Of a stretch of DNA of 64,000 nucleotides, positions 1 to 9,226 are shown piece after piece. Numbering within the stretch: the stretch's first letter is position 1; the number at the start of each line of letters is the position of its first letter. Location of the stretch: the NCBI RefSeq assembly GCF_014844075.1, contig NZ_CP062165.1:1550001-1614000 (forward strand), given 5' to 3'. Source of the stretch: Paenibacillus sp. JNUCC-31 (GTDB lineage: Bacteria; Bacillota; Bacilli; Paenibacillales; Paenibacillaceae). A model generated the notes under the pieces. It did not search any database and had not been told where the DNA came from. It saw only the letters and a program-made list of their open reading frames with translations. Position numbers and translations under genes: made by a program.

Positions 1-10
1 GATATCAATT

Positions 11-670
11 GTGGATAAAAGCGAGGCTCCCTCCAAGAATGATGGTATGAACAAGGTATACCATGACTTATTTGAAGAGTTGAAAAGCAATGTAGATCGA
101 ATTATTACAACCTATCGTCATCGACCTTCTCAGAAAATCGCTATTGAGATCTATCCGGATCTGCCCACTTTTCATCAAGCAATAAACGAGCCGGATGCGC
201 CCAATTGGTATATGGGAACCTATGAAGACAATAAAATTAAAATCGTATCCCCACTCAACCCAGGCCCTGAACATACGTATCAATCGGTACTACGGCACAC
301 TATAAGCTTGTTTACGATGTGGTTAGTGAAGGATATTAATCCGTTGGCACCGAAATGGCTTACACACGGTCTCGGCGGGCATGAAGCCAAACAAATGTCA
401 CAAGAATATATCCAGTATAGCACCTCCGAATCGATTCAAAATAACGCTGTCCCTAGCTTTCAAGCATTAACTAATGATACCTGGGATTTCGAGAAGATAG
501 GGGGATATGGATTCTCGCACTTGCTCATAGAATATCTCATCCATTCATACAGTTTAGATGCGCTCAACAAATTCATACGCGATGCCACTGATTTTCAAGG
601 CGCATTTCAAGTATCGGAAGCTGAGCTGCACGGGATGTGGGTGCAATATTTAAAATCTAGGCTATGTTAA
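11..670 (+). CDS. Peptidase-MA-like (gluzincin-fold) protein, possibly N-terminally cut by window edge
   Basis: The frame is open back to base 2, so the GTG at 11 may be an internal valine and the gene may begin outside the window. The 219 residues visible resemble the peptidase-MA (gluzincin-fold) layout: a helix carrying HTISL where active members have HExxH, followed about 20 residues later by PKWLTHGLGGHEA, which corresponds to the P-x-WL-x-EGLA segment. Both the HExxH glutamate and the downstream glutamate appear replaced, so catalysis is doubtful. In related Bacillales proteins such domains often sit behind a regulatory N-terminus; this is inference. A strong stem-loop follows the stop codon, so this is the end of its transcript. 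Confidence 0.5.
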   Translation: MDKSEAPSKNDGMNKVYHDLFEELKSNVDRIITTYRHRPSQKIAIEIYPDLPTFHQAINEPDAPNWYMGTYEDNKIKIVSPLNPGPEHTYQSVLRHTISLFTMWLVKDINPLAPKWLTHGLGGHEAKQMSQEYIQYSTSESIQNNAVPSFQALTNDTWDFEKIGGYGFSHLLIEYLIHSYSLDALNKFIRDATDFQGAFQVSEAELHGMWVQYLKSRLC

Positions 671-690
671 ATTTTGATACTAGTATTTGA

Positions 691-730
691 CCATAACAAA
701 ACCACCTTCGAAAAGGTGGTTTTGTTATGG
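691..730. terminator. Perfect bidirectional hairpin terminator
   Basis: An 18-bp perfect stem (arm CCATAACAAAACCACCTT) with a CGAA loop. It carries an A-run on the left and a T-run on the right inside the stem, so it can terminate on either strand. It closes the upstream peptidase-MA-like gene. Confidence 0.85.
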
Positions 731-897
731 TCTCCCATAGCTCAACAGTACACTATACATTGTTCTATCTAGTACAGCCTTATAGCCTCAATCATTAAAT
801 TATCCTGCCCGTTAGCTTAATAAAAAGAGCAGGATACCGAAGTACCTGCTCATTAATGTCTAGGATTCCACTATCGTTTCCTGTTAGTTGAATCAAT

Positions 898-1137
898 TTA
901 CTTTTTAGTTTCCAATTGGATATCTTCAAATAGTACGTATTTGTTTGGTTCAACCTCTTTATATATGCGTACATAATTGACATCAAAGGTTGGAAAAGGA
1001 GCTAATTCGTTCATTGCTAAGGGCTTCATTTCTTCAATTTCAGTCTCGTTCAAACCCCAATAGGTTTGCCCCAAGGTCAAAAAAGCCAATCAAGAAGTTT
1101 AAACCGAGAATTATCTCCAAAACGGTTGATGTCCTCA
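898..1137 (-). pseudogene. Frameshifted remnant of a small unknown protein
   Basis: Reading the minus strand, one frame gives a coherent stretch with the segment NRFGDNSRFKLLDWLF (about 1080-1137). It then hits a stop after a T-run, and a neighbouring frame continues as DLGQTYWGLNETEIEEM and runs to the stop at 898. Joining the two gives a plausible soluble C-terminal piece of about 80 residues, so a one-base change in the T-run near 1080 probably broke it. I do not recognise the family. No good ribosome binding site is visible and the piece lies directly behind the MerR gene, so it is probably a leftover. It could also be two chance frames. Confidence 0.35.
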
Positions 1138-1147
1138 CAACTATTTC

Positions 1148-1597
1148 TCACGCCTTCCGAACTGTCGGCGAGTAAAATACGTCAGCATGCATATGTTGAA
1201 TTTTGTCCCAGTTACCGGGATTGGTTGTGTCTGGAGAGCGGTGCTCCAGAATAGCCTGATATAGAGCAGTCTTTTGTTCCAAATGCGCAATATGCCGTTT
1301 GGCTTCTTCGAGCTGAACGAGAGCCGCTTCTTTATGCTCCATCATGAGTGCGCAGCGTTGCGGGATGGTCGAATCCCCTTCGAGACATAGATCGATATAC
1401 TTTTTAATGACTTCAATAGACATCCCGGATTGCTTGAGGCATTTGATGCCATGCAGCCAGTTGATCGATTCTTCGTCGAACATCCGAATATTGTTTTGAT
1501 TGCGCTGCACGCTTGGCACCAGGCCTTTATCCGTATAAAAGCGTACAGCATGCTCGGTAAGTCCCGTTATCAGGGCGGCTTCTTTGACCGTATGCAT
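1148..1597 (-). CDS. MerR-family transcriptional regulator
   Basis: The start is set at 1597, not at an upstream in-frame start, because AAGGAGG lies at the right distance only before this ATG; this gives 149 residues. The N-terminus is a typical MerR winged helix (HTVKEAALITGLTEHAVRFY, then the DKGLVPS wing). It is followed by a long dimerisation helix rich in E and K (about residues 80-125). No cysteine pattern for metal binding is seen beyond two isolated cysteines, so it is of the AdhR/organic-ligand type rather than a metal sensor (inference). It is divergent from the aldo/keto reductase at 1775, and the dyad between them has the 19-bp spacer geometry that MerR proteins act on. Confidence 0.85.
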   Translation of the reverse strand: MHTVKEAALITGLTEHAVRFYTDKGLVPSVQRNQNNIRMFDEESINWLHGIKCLKQSGMSIEVIKKYIDLCLEGDSTIPQRCALMMEHKEAALVQLEEAKRHIAHLEQKTALYQAILEHRSPDTTNPGNWDKIQHMHADVFYSPTVRKA

Positions 1598-1640
1598 GTG
1601 AAATAAATCCTCCTTGAAAAATATTTTTTTTGAAATCGGC

Positions 1641-1671
1641 TTGCCTTCGTGTAACACGAAGGTGATAGGCT
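1641..1671 (+). promoter_or_regulatory. MerR-type promoter/operator with 19-bp spacer
   Basis: TTGCCT (1641-1646) and TAGGCT (1666-1671) are separated by exactly 19 bp. The spacer is covered by a perfect odd palindrome, CCTTCGTGT-A-ACACGAAGG (1644-1662). An over-long spacer with a centred dyad is the hallmark of promoters activated by MerR proteins. It points at the aldo/keto reductase gene; the regulator gene is just to the left on the other strand. Confidence 0.75.
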
Positions 1672-1756
1672 TAGTGTAATGCAAATCTACCGTAAGCGTA
1701 AGCCCCGCTGTGGTGCCCGATTTTCGAGTTCGGGGCCGTTTGCGTTTTACATTTAA

Positions 1757-2626
<870 letters not shown>

Positions 2627-2735
2627 ACCAGAATCGTACTCATCACTGGTTTATCCTAATCTATTAAAAGGGACAGGTGGTCCAAAGTGACCCCTGTCCT
2701 TTCTTTACATGTTAAGCTACCAATATCGTTACAAA

Positions 2736-2796
2736 GGAGAAGACGGTACCTTTGGAGCCATACATTGAACTCCAGATACCGTCCTCCTATTTTTTC
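2736..2796 (+). terminator. Rho-independent terminator after aldo/keto reductase
   Basis: Imperfect long stem between GGAGAAGACGGTACC (2736 on) and GGTATC/GGTACC-containing complement ending 2787, followed by TATTTTTTC. It lies between convergent genes and may serve both. Confidence 0.7.
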
Positions 2797-2810
2797 AGAT
2801 TCCTGCTTGA

Positions 2811-3752
2811 TTATGCCTGAATCCAGGCGTTAGCCAGTAGAAGGGCTCCGCGAGCAGCAGCGGTGTCGGCCAAATCATTTAGCATTACGAAGTCATGGAT
2901 GATGCCTTGGAAGCGAACTGCCGTTACTCTAACACCGGCTTCCCGTAGTTTATTGGCGTACGCTTCACCCTCGTCTCGCAAAACATCAGCCTCGCCTGTA
3001 ATGACCAGAGCTTCAGGAAGTCCTGCCAATTGCTCGGTTGTCGCTTGCAGAGGAGACGCGTAAATTTCTTTTCTCTGATCCGGGTCCGTCGTGTATTGAT
3101 CCCAGAACCATTGCATGCCGTCACGACGCAAAAAGTATCCTTCGGCAAATTGTCTATAGGAATCGTTATCGAAAGAAGCGTCTGTTACCGGGTAGAACAA
3201 CAATTGTTTGTGAATTTTCGGTCCTTTTCGGTCTTTGGCCATCAGCGTAATGGCTGCGCTCATGTTACCACCGACGCTGTCACCGGCTACTACAATGTGG
3301 TTCGTATCCAATCCGTATTCGCTGCCGTTCTCAGCCACCCAGCCGAGTGCCGCGTATACTTCTTCGATCGCTACTGGATAGCGATCCTCGGGAGATAAAC
3401 TGTAATTTGTGAACACAACTGCAGACTGGGAACCAACGGCTAATTCACGGATCAATCGATCATGCGTATGTGCGTTACCGAATACCCAGCCTGCTCCGTG
3501 TGTGTACAGAATAACCGGAAGCACACTCGGTGCATTCTGCGGGCGGACAATGGTAAGAGACACACTGCCCTTAGGCCCGCCGTTAATAGTCAATTCTTCT
3601 ATATCTACTGGCAATTTATTCACCGAACCGGATTGGACTTGATCGACGACTTCGCGGCCTTTCACCGGGCCATGATCGAACAAATAGGGAGGGTTGGCTG
3701 TCGCTTCCGCAAATTGTTTAGCAGCTGTTTCGAGTACGACTTTATTTGTCAT
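2811..3752 (-). CDS. Alpha/beta hydrolase, hormone-sensitive-lipase-like esterase
   Basis: 313 residues, the usual size for the HSL/bacterial esterase family. The oxyanion-hole motif is HGAG (85-88, the HGGG variant). The nucleophile elbow is GDSVGG with S159, the acid is D256 in GEADVL, and the base is H286 in HDF. It has no signal peptide, so it is cytoplasmic and hydrolyses short-chain esters or lactones. The start is supported by AGGAG seven bases before the ATG. It is convergent with the aldo/keto reductase and shows no operon partner. Confidence 0.88.
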   Translation of the reverse strand: MTNKVVLETAAKQFAEATANPPYLFDHGPVKGREVVDQVQSGSVNKLPVDIEELTINGGPKGSVSLTIVRPQNAPSVLPVILYTHGAGWVFGNAHTHDRLIRELAVGSQSAVVFTNYSLSPEDRYPVAIEEVYAALGWVAENGSEYGLDTNHIVVAGDSVGGNMSAAITLMAKDRKGPKIHKQLLFYPVTDASFDNDSYRQFAEGYFLRRDGMQWFWDQYTTDPDQRKEIYASPLQATTEQLAGLPEALVITGEADVLRDEGEAYANKLREAGVRVTAVRFQGIIHDFVMLNDLADTAAARGALLLANAWIQA

Positions 3753-4199
3753 GTTGAAAACTCCTGTCTCTTCTTTGAATTTTTGAATTAGATTTTATTA
3801 TGGTTGTGTGCATGAAGTTTATTCTGAGATCCGTCTTGCTTTACCCTAAATATTCAGTCAATATCCAAAGATGTTTTTTCTATAGAGATCTTGACCTGAA
3901 TTATATATGTAAAAATGTCTATAACAAAGAGGCTAGAGCCCTATGCCAGATGGATTAAATTCATTCGGGATCTTGACTAATCCTTGCTGTCTTAAAACCC
4001 CGTTTTAATGCAACTTGATATGCTGTTTTATCGTACTTATCCCCTGTTGTGTTCAGTATATTTCTTTCTATTGAGCCCACTACATCCACCTTTGGCTTCC
4101 GCGTTTCCTTCAGAAAACAAAGTTTCCGACTCTCTTAGCAGGAAGTCTATACAGTTGTCCTTCACTTGTCAATAAAACGATGGAGGCTCAAAGATCATA

Positions 4200-4228
4200 T
4201 TGACTTTATAAAATTGGGCAGATACAAT
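4200..4228 (+). promoter_or_regulatory. Sigma-A promoter
   Basis: TTGACT (4200-4205), a 17-bp spacer, and TACAAT (4223-4228) give a near-consensus vegetative promoter. It would start a leader of about 300 nt before the dehydrogenase at 4536. Confidence 0.65.
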
Positions 4229-4357
4229 GATACCACAAGGAAACATTGTTACCATAAATGCACGATACTTAACTTTCATAAGAATCGAAAATTACTTCTG
4301 AGCAATGGGTAACGGTGTTTCCATATTACAACATAGTGTCAAAAGGAGAGCAGCACT

Positions 4358-4399
4358 ATGGCAAAGTGTATATCGTACCGAGTATACAGAATTATCTAG
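4358..4399 (+). CDS. Possible 13-codon leader peptide
   Basis: AAAGGAG (4342-4348) sits at a good distance from an ATG that opens only 13 codons (MAKCISYRVYRII) before TAG, inside the leader of the dehydrogenase mRNA. It may be a leader peptide, or the surviving 5' end of a decayed gene. There is no evidence of expression. Confidence 0.2.
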   Translation: MAKCISYRVYRII

Positions 4400-4535
4400 G
4401 GGCGCAGTTATCGCGTTTCATTACACGAAAGCAAGGTCTTCGGCTTGTTGGAAGCATGCTTCGTCCGCGTGAAGGATACAGCAGCAATTATAAGAATCCG
4501 GGTAATCAATCTGATCTTACAGGGAGGACAATACG

Positions 4536-5549
4536 ATGAAAGCTATACAACTGACAAACGGCTTCGGCTTAGAGGAATTAACCATGACGGAACTCGACAA
4601 ACCAACCCCAGGCCCTAAGGAGGTGCTGATCCGCATGAGGGCAGCGTCTCTCAATTACCGGGATCTAATGGTCCTGAGTGGAGTAATGCCAGTCGACATC
4701 AAGTTTCCCTTCATTCCATTATCAGACGGAGCGGGAGAAGTTGTCGCCGTAGGCCAAGGCGTAACAAGAATTCACGTTGGGAACCGGGTCGCAGGTAATT
4801 TGCAGCAACGATTCTTGGCCGGCAACCCAAGAGCTGAGGTATTAGCAGACAGTCTGGGAGGTCCGTTGAACGGAGTGGCGGCCGAGTATGTCGTTCTGCA
4901 CGAAGACGGAGTCGTCCCTATTCCAGATCACCTCACTTATGAGGAGGCCTCCACCCTGCCGATCGCGGCATTAACCGCATGGAGTATGCTAATCGAATAC
5001 GGTGGTTTGCAAGCGGGTGATACTGTGCTGCTGCAAGGAACAGGCGGTGTCTCCATCTTCGGGCTTCAATTCTCGCTTATGACCGGAGCACGAGTTATCA
5101 TCACGTCGAGCAGCAACGCCAAGCTGGAACGGGCAAAAGCTCTCGGGGCATGGCAAACCATCAACTATTCCGAAGTTCCCGATTGGGATCAGAAGGCGCT
5201 CGAGCTGACTGACGGCGGTGTCGATCATGTGCTGGATGTTGGAGGAGCGGCAACAATGGTGAAATCCATCAATGCGCTTCGCACAGGAGGGACATTGAGT
5301 ATGGTCGGGTTCTTATCGGGCTTGACCATTCCGGAATACGATGTCACCAGCATTTTGCAGAAAGCCGCAACGGTTCGCGGCAGTCAAGTCGGCAACCGGG
5401 ATCACTTTGAAAAGATGAATCGAGCGATTGCCCATCATCGTTTACATCCCGTCATCGACCGTGTATTCCCTCTCGATCGAATTGGAGAAGCATTCGCCCT
5501 CTTGGCTGAAGGAAAACAATATTTTGGTAAAATCGTAGTCCAAATCTAA
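4536..5549 (+). CDS. Zinc-independent MDR alcohol dehydrogenase / quinone oxidoreductase-like
   Basis: 337 residues with the two-domain medium-chain dehydrogenase/reductase layout: a GroES-like N-terminal half and a Rossmann half with GTGGVS (168-173). The position where zinc-dependent family members carry the catalytic cysteine reads LNYRDLM, and no four-cysteine structural zinc loop is present. It is therefore of the zinc-free, NADPH-dependent quinone-oxidoreductase-like class. GGGAGG before the ATG supports the start. It lies on its own after a promoter about 300 bp upstream and before a degraded gene. Substrate unknown. Confidence 0.85.
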   Translation: MKAIQLTNGFGLEELTMTELDKPTPGPKEVLIRMRAASLNYRDLMVLSGVMPVDIKFPFIPLSDGAGEVVAVGQGVTRIHVGNRVAGNLQQRFLAGNPRAEVLADSLGGPLNGVAAEYVVLHEDGVVPIPDHLTYEEASTLPIAALTAWSMLIEYGGLQAGDTVLLQGTGGVSIFGLQFSLMTGARVIITSSSNAKLERAKALGAWQTINYSEVPDWDQKALELTDGGVDHVLDVGGAATMVKSINALRTGGTLSMVGFLSGLTIPEYDVTSILQKAATVRGSQVGNRDHFEKMNRAIAHHRLHPVIDRVFPLDRIGEAFALLAEGKQYFGKIVVQI

Positions 5550-5629
5550 AATCTCTCAAGGCGAATCGTCCTAAACGCTCACTGCGTGCCAGGATATCCA
5601 GATAGGGTCTATCACTGCTCGCGGTGCTC

Positions 5630-5887
5630 GTTCTAGGATGCAACACCAAAGGAACGCCAAATGGGCTTATATTCGATGCCAAGGCGATTTGATCGTTACG
5701 GATGTCAGGAGAGGACTGCTGTCTATAACCCCCTCCGGGGGCATAGAGGTATTGGACCGGAAACTGGCATGATCCGGAGGGCAAAGTGTATGGCGTAACT
5801 ACGGCTGCAAGCCATAACGGATATTTATATATAGGAACGGCACCTGGAGGCAGCAGGGGCGTTCATCGCGTGCTTTTAACAAAATAA
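5630..5887 (+). pseudogene. SMP-30/gluconolactonase-like gene remnant
   Basis: Three frames join into one recognisable beta-propeller C-terminus. GTPNGLIFDA (from 5651) continues one frame over as GDLIVTDVRRGLLSITPSGG. A third frame then gives GKVYGVTTAASHNGYLYIGT and runs to TAA at 5885-5887. The first break is explained by loss of one G at about 5682 (GCCAAGGCGAT for GCCAAGGGCGAT). NGLIFDxxGDLIVTD and the closing GVTTAASHNGYLYIG are characteristic of SMP-30/strictosidine-synthase-like lactonases. Only about 80 residues remain, so it is non-functional. Confidence 0.6.
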
Positions 5888-5911
5888 GGTTGGAATCTGG
5901 GAGGGTGCGAA

Positions 5912-6700
5912 ATGAATCTGGATGAATTGGAGCTATCTTGGAATGAGAAGGAGAGTCTGACCGGCAAAGTGGCCCTGGTGACAGGCGCTAGCAGCGGAAT
6001 CGGAGCATCGATCGCCAAGAAACTGGTAAAGCGCGGCGCCCATGTGACTATAGTGGCACGTCGACGGGATCGATTGGATGAGCTTGTTCAGGAATTGCAT
6101 AAAGAGGGATTATACGAGGTAATGGCGGTACCTGCTGATATTCAAACGGCTGAAGAAGTACAGAATGTGGTCAATGAAACGATTAACCGCTGGGGCCGCC
6201 TTGATATTATCGTTGCCAATGCCGGATTCGGGTATCGAAGTCCTTTGGTAGAAGTGGATCTGGAAAGATGGGAGGAACTGTACAGGACGAATGTACACGG
6301 CCTAATGTTGACGCTGCACTACGGGCTTCCGCCAATGCTGGGTCAGGGCAAGGGAGATGTCATCATCATTTCCTCCATTGCCGGCAAGGAAGTGATCGCC
6401 GGAGGAGGTCCATACAGCGCTACCAAATACGGCGTTAACGCCATAGCGTCTGCATTACGTTTGGAGACAATCGATCAGGGAATTCGCGTTACGACGATTC
6501 AGCCCGGGGCGGTGGCAACGGAATTTTCTCAGGTGGCCGGGTATTCCGAGGATGAAATTCGCGCGTTTGCTTCGAAAGTCCTGCCGTTACATCCCGATGA
6601 TGTTGCAGAGGCAGCAATCTATGCATTAGAGCAGCCTGAGCATGTCAGCATTCCGGAACTAACCATTATGCCTTCAAGGCAAGCCCAGCGGTTCAAATAA
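5912..6700 (+). CDS. SDR-family NAD(P)-dependent oxidoreductase
   Basis: 262 residues of the classical short-chain dehydrogenase type. The cofactor motif is TGASSGIG (24-31), the structural motif is NAG (103-105), the catalytic serine lies in ISSIAG (about 155), and the active site is Y168-x-x-x-K172. The PG motif in QPGAVATEF is also present. It resembles the clavulanate-dehydrogenase/YdfG-like subgroup (inference). GGGAGG lies 8 bases before the ATG. It is followed by its own terminator and preceded by a dead lactonase gene, which suggests it was once part of a small sugar or lactone catabolic unit. Confidence 0.88.
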   Translation: MNLDELELSWNEKESLTGKVALVTGASSGIGASIAKKLVKRGAHVTIVARRRDRLDELVQELHKEGLYEVMAVPADIQTAEEVQNVVNETINRWGRLDIIVANAGFGYRSPLVEVDLERWEELYRTNVHGLMLTLHYGLPPMLGQGKGDVIIISSIAGKEVIAGGGPYSATKYGVNAIASALRLETIDQGIRVTTIQPGAVATEFSQVAGYSEDEIRAFASKVLPLHPDDVAEAAIYALEQPEHVSIPELTIMPSRQAQRFK

Positions 6701-6720
6701 AACGACGTCCAAATAGTAAC

Positions 6721-6762
6721 AAAAGATCCGTCCCAGATTTGGCAACGGATCTTTTCTTTTTC
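6721..6762 (+). terminator. Terminator after SDR gene
   Basis: Perfect 11-bp stem AAAAGATCCGT (6721-6731) / ACGGATCTTTT (6745-6755), followed by CTTTTT. Confidence 0.85.
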
Positions 6763-6852
6763 CTAGGGCAAGAGTAAAACACGAAGTCTGAATCCATCAC
6801 TAAGCGTCCTCGTCGAGTAAGCATCGTCAGCATACAATAAGGATTCGGAAAA

Positions 6853-7040
6853 GACTCATGGCCTTTTGCTGATCCGTATTCGTCCTGGCAACGCGGTTCA
6901 AACGAAATGCGAACGGCTTGCTTCGAGAGTTTTACCCTAAAGGCACCGATCTCGCTCAAGTTGAGGATGAAGAACTTGCCCATTCACTGGATCTGATGAA
7001 CCACAGCCCTCCAAAATGCTTGGGCTGGAAGAGAGCCTGA
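6853..7040 (+). mobile_element. IS30-family transposase C-terminal remnant
   Basis: The frame from 6853 reads WPFADPYSSWQRGSNE, then a one-base shift at about 6904 (one A missing from the AAC GAA AAT run) leads into NANGLLREFYPKGTDL, then an acidic helix, then NHSPPKCLGWKRA and a stop. FADPYSSWQRGxNENxNGLLRxFxPKGTDL and RPRKxLGWKTP are the closing DDE-domain signature of IS30 transposases. About 60 residues of the usual 310-350 survive, and the element ends were not found. Confidence 0.75.
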
Positions 7041-7046
7041 AGATAA

Positions 7047-7088
7047 GTTAACCCTCATGCATCCTGAAAAGGAGCATTGAGGGTTAAC
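7047..7088 (-). terminator. Hairpin downstream of histidine kinase
   Basis: Perfect 11-bp stem GTTAACCCTCA (7047-7057) / TGAGGGTTAAC (7078-7088). The T-tract on the minus strand is weak (TTAT), so efficiency is uncertain. Confidence 0.6.
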
Positions 7089-7103
7089 GTAGTTTTATGA
7101 CTT

Positions 7104-8420
7104 TTAAATTAAGCGCTGCTTGGGCAAATGCAGAATAACGTTGAATTGATCGCCATGAATTTCAATTTTGATCTCCCCGCTGTGCAGCTCAACGATGCTT
7201 TTCACAATTGACAGCCCTAGTCCGGAGCCTTCTGTCTGGCGGGATTCGTCTGCTCTTTTGAAACGCTCGAACAATTCTTCCGCAGCAAAATCAATCTCAT
7301 AAGCAGCAGTGTTTTGAATTTTGAATAATACCAGATCATCAGACTCGTCCAAATAAATATAGATTCTGGTTCCTGGAAGCGAATATTTCTGCGCGTTGCC
7401 AATTAAATTTTCGAATACACGCCAAATTTTATTGCCGTCCAAATGTGCATGGATCGGGAATTTCGCGATCCTCTCCCGAATCACGAGCGACGCTTGTCCC
7501 ATACTGGTATTGGACTCGGCAATCGCCTGTGTCAACAAGGTTGCGACATCGACGTACTCAATATCCAGTTCTACTGTACCGCTGGCCATCTTTGAGATTT
7601 CGAACAGGTCTTCAATCAACAGCTTCATCCGTAGCGCCTTCCGGTCCAGGATTTCAATATAGGCTCGGGTTGTCTCCGTAGACAGCTCTTCTTTTTTTAA
7701 TAAATCAACATAGTTGATAATAGAAGTAAGCGGGGTCTTCAAATCATGCGATACGTTGGTAATCAGCTCTGTTTTTAACCGTTCGCTCTTCATTTGATTC
7801 TCCAGCGCGCTTTGATACCCGGCTTTCATATTGTTAATATAGCCAGCAAGCTTGGATAGAGCATCCTTGCCGGTATCCTGAATCGTACTCTGAATCTTCC
7901 CTTCGGCAATTTCTTTGCTCCCGTTGATGATGGTGATGAAGCGTCCAAGCTTGGAAAGGATATACGGAACCAGGAACAGCACATACAGTAATACATAAAG
8001 CATGAGCAAGCCCTGCTCGTATATGCTGTAATATGTGGCTGCCTGCCAAATACAAATGCCGGCTATCGCGGTTAGCAAAAGCATCATGATAAGGCCAAAC
8101 GTTAGTCTCCGGTTTTGCAAACTGGCTCTAAGACCGGTTCTCCAAATATGAAAGTAATCCATCAGCAGACTGCCATGCCAGAAGGACCGCCTACTAAGGG
8201 GTGCCTTAAAATAAAGAAACAGTCTGCTTGCCAACAAGCAAAGAATAGTAAAGGCAAGCAGTGCCTGGATGTAACTTGAAGTTGAAAAGCTCAGACTCAA
8301 CCCCACGTATGAATACCAGTTTATGAGTATGAGGCTCCATAAGATAGCGGCAACAATGATGACAATAAGGTCGATTGGAACCTTCCGATCTGCTTTACTT
8401 TTTCTCGATTTTGTATCCAA
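7104..8420 (-). CDS. Sensor histidine kinase (VanS/YcbM-like membrane type)
   Basis: 438 residues. Four membrane helices (about 15-35, 49-70, 106-127, 135-156) with little extracellular sequence suggest a within-membrane or envelope sensor. A HAMP-like linker follows, then HisKA with H225 in NVSHDLKTPLTS. The HATPase domain has its N box FENLIGNAQKYS and G2 box GSGLGLSIVKS; the G1 box is degenerate (KIQNT). The kinase autophosphorylates and passes phosphate to the response regulator, whose gene overlaps its start by 26 bp. Co-transcription with a membrane GDPD gene hints at a cell-wall or teichoic-acid stress circuit (inference). Ligand unknown. Confidence 0.9.
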   Translation of the reverse strand: MDTKSRKSKADRKVPIDLIVIIVAAILWSLILINWYSYVGLSLSFSTSSYIQALLAFTILCLLASRLFLYFKAPLSRRSFWHGSLLMDYFHIWRTGLRASLQNRRLTFGLIMMLLLTAIAGICIWQAATYYSIYEQGLLMLYVLLYVLFLVPYILSKLGRFITIINGSKEIAEGKIQSTIQDTGKDALSKLAGYINNMKAGYQSALENQMKSERLKTELITNVSHDLKTPLTSIINYVDLLKKEELSTETTRAYIEILDRKALRMKLLIEDLFEISKMASGTVELDIEYVDVATLLTQAIAESNTSMGQASLVIRERIAKFPIHAHLDGNKIWRVFENLIGNAQKYSLPGTRIYIYLDESDDLVLFKIQNTAAYEIDFAAEELFERFKRADESRQTEGSGLGLSIVKSIVELHSGEIKIEIHGDQFNVILHLPKQRLI

Positions 8421-9093
8421 TTCCCCATACCACCTTTAAATATTTTGGGTCTTTGGGATTGATTTCAATTTTTTCGCGAATATTTCTCACATGTACGGCA
8501 ACCGTATTCTCTGAAGTGAAGATCAGTTCATTCCACACGCGCTCATAAATCTCTTCGATCGAGAAAACTCTGCCTTTGTTCTCCATCAGCAGCTCCAAAA
8601 TTTTGTATTCCTTCGGGGTCAGTCTGACGTCCTCTCCATCTATCTCAACAGTCTTCGAGCTTTTGTTCAGCACAAGTCCTCTTACTTGAATGAGCTCTTC
8701 CCCGTTTGACTGGAAGGAACCTAAATTCGTAAACCGGCGCAGCTGAGATCGGACTCTAGCGATCAGCTCTAAAGGATTGAACGGCTTCGTAATATAGTCA
8801 TCAGCCCCAACGTTGAGTCCCAAAATCTTGTCGCTATCTTCTGACTTGGCGGAAAGCATAATGATCGGTATATTTTTGTTTTCACGAATTTTAAATGTCG
8901 TTTTAATTCCATCGAGCTGTGGCATCATGTTGTCCATGATAATAAGATGAATTGTTTCTTGTTCAAGGATTTCCAGCGCCTCCAATCCGTTAGAGGCCGT
9001 TAATACATCCACATCTTCGCTTTTCAAGTAAATAACGAGCGCTTCTCGAATTTCCGGTTCATCGTCTACAACAAGAATGTTATTTATAGCCAT
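8395..9093 (-). CDS. OmpR/PhoB-family response regulator
   Basis: 232 residues. The receiver domain has acidic pocket D10/D11, phospho-acceptor D54 (IIMDNMMP), S81 and K103 (TKPF). It is followed by a winged-helix DNA-binding domain (about 130-230) with the usual RLTPKEYKILELL and YERVWNE helices. Its end overlaps the kinase start by 26 bp, so the two are translationally coupled. It is a DNA-binding activator or repressor; its targets probably include its own operon. Confidence 0.93.
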   Translation of the reverse strand: MAINNILVVDDEPEIREALVIYLKSEDVDVLTASNGLEALEILEQETIHLIIMDNMMPQLDGIKTTFKIRENKNIPIIMLSAKSEDSDKILGLNVGADDYITKPFNPLELIARVRSQLRRFTNLGSFQSNGEELIQVRGLVLNKSSKTVEIDGEDVRLTPKEYKILELLMENKGRVFSIEEIYERVWNELIFTSENTVAVHVRNIREKIEINPKDPKYLKVVWGIGYKIEKK

Positions 9094-9226
9094 TATTTCT
9101 CACCTTCATCACGATATTTCTTATACTAGCCAATCCGGAACTCATGTATCCCGAAAAATCAACATGGCCGGGGGGAGCGTCTGCAAGCATCAGCTCTTCC
9201 GGTGATTCTTCCTGATCCGTGTAAAA

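Larger units (their letters stand above)
3753..4535. other. Long gene-free interval with promoter
   Basis: About 780 bp without a convincing gene. The one clear signal is the promoter at 4200-4228, listed separately. ACAATG/CATTGT arms at 4225-4230 and 4245-4250 form a small dyad just downstream of it, a possible repressor site. No transposase or other homologous remnant was recognised. Confidence 0.5.

Noticed and set aside
4315..4539. 74-codon plus-strand frame before the dehydrogenase
   Set aside because: No family resemblance, no ribosome site, and it overlaps the dehydrogenase start; treated as leader sequence.
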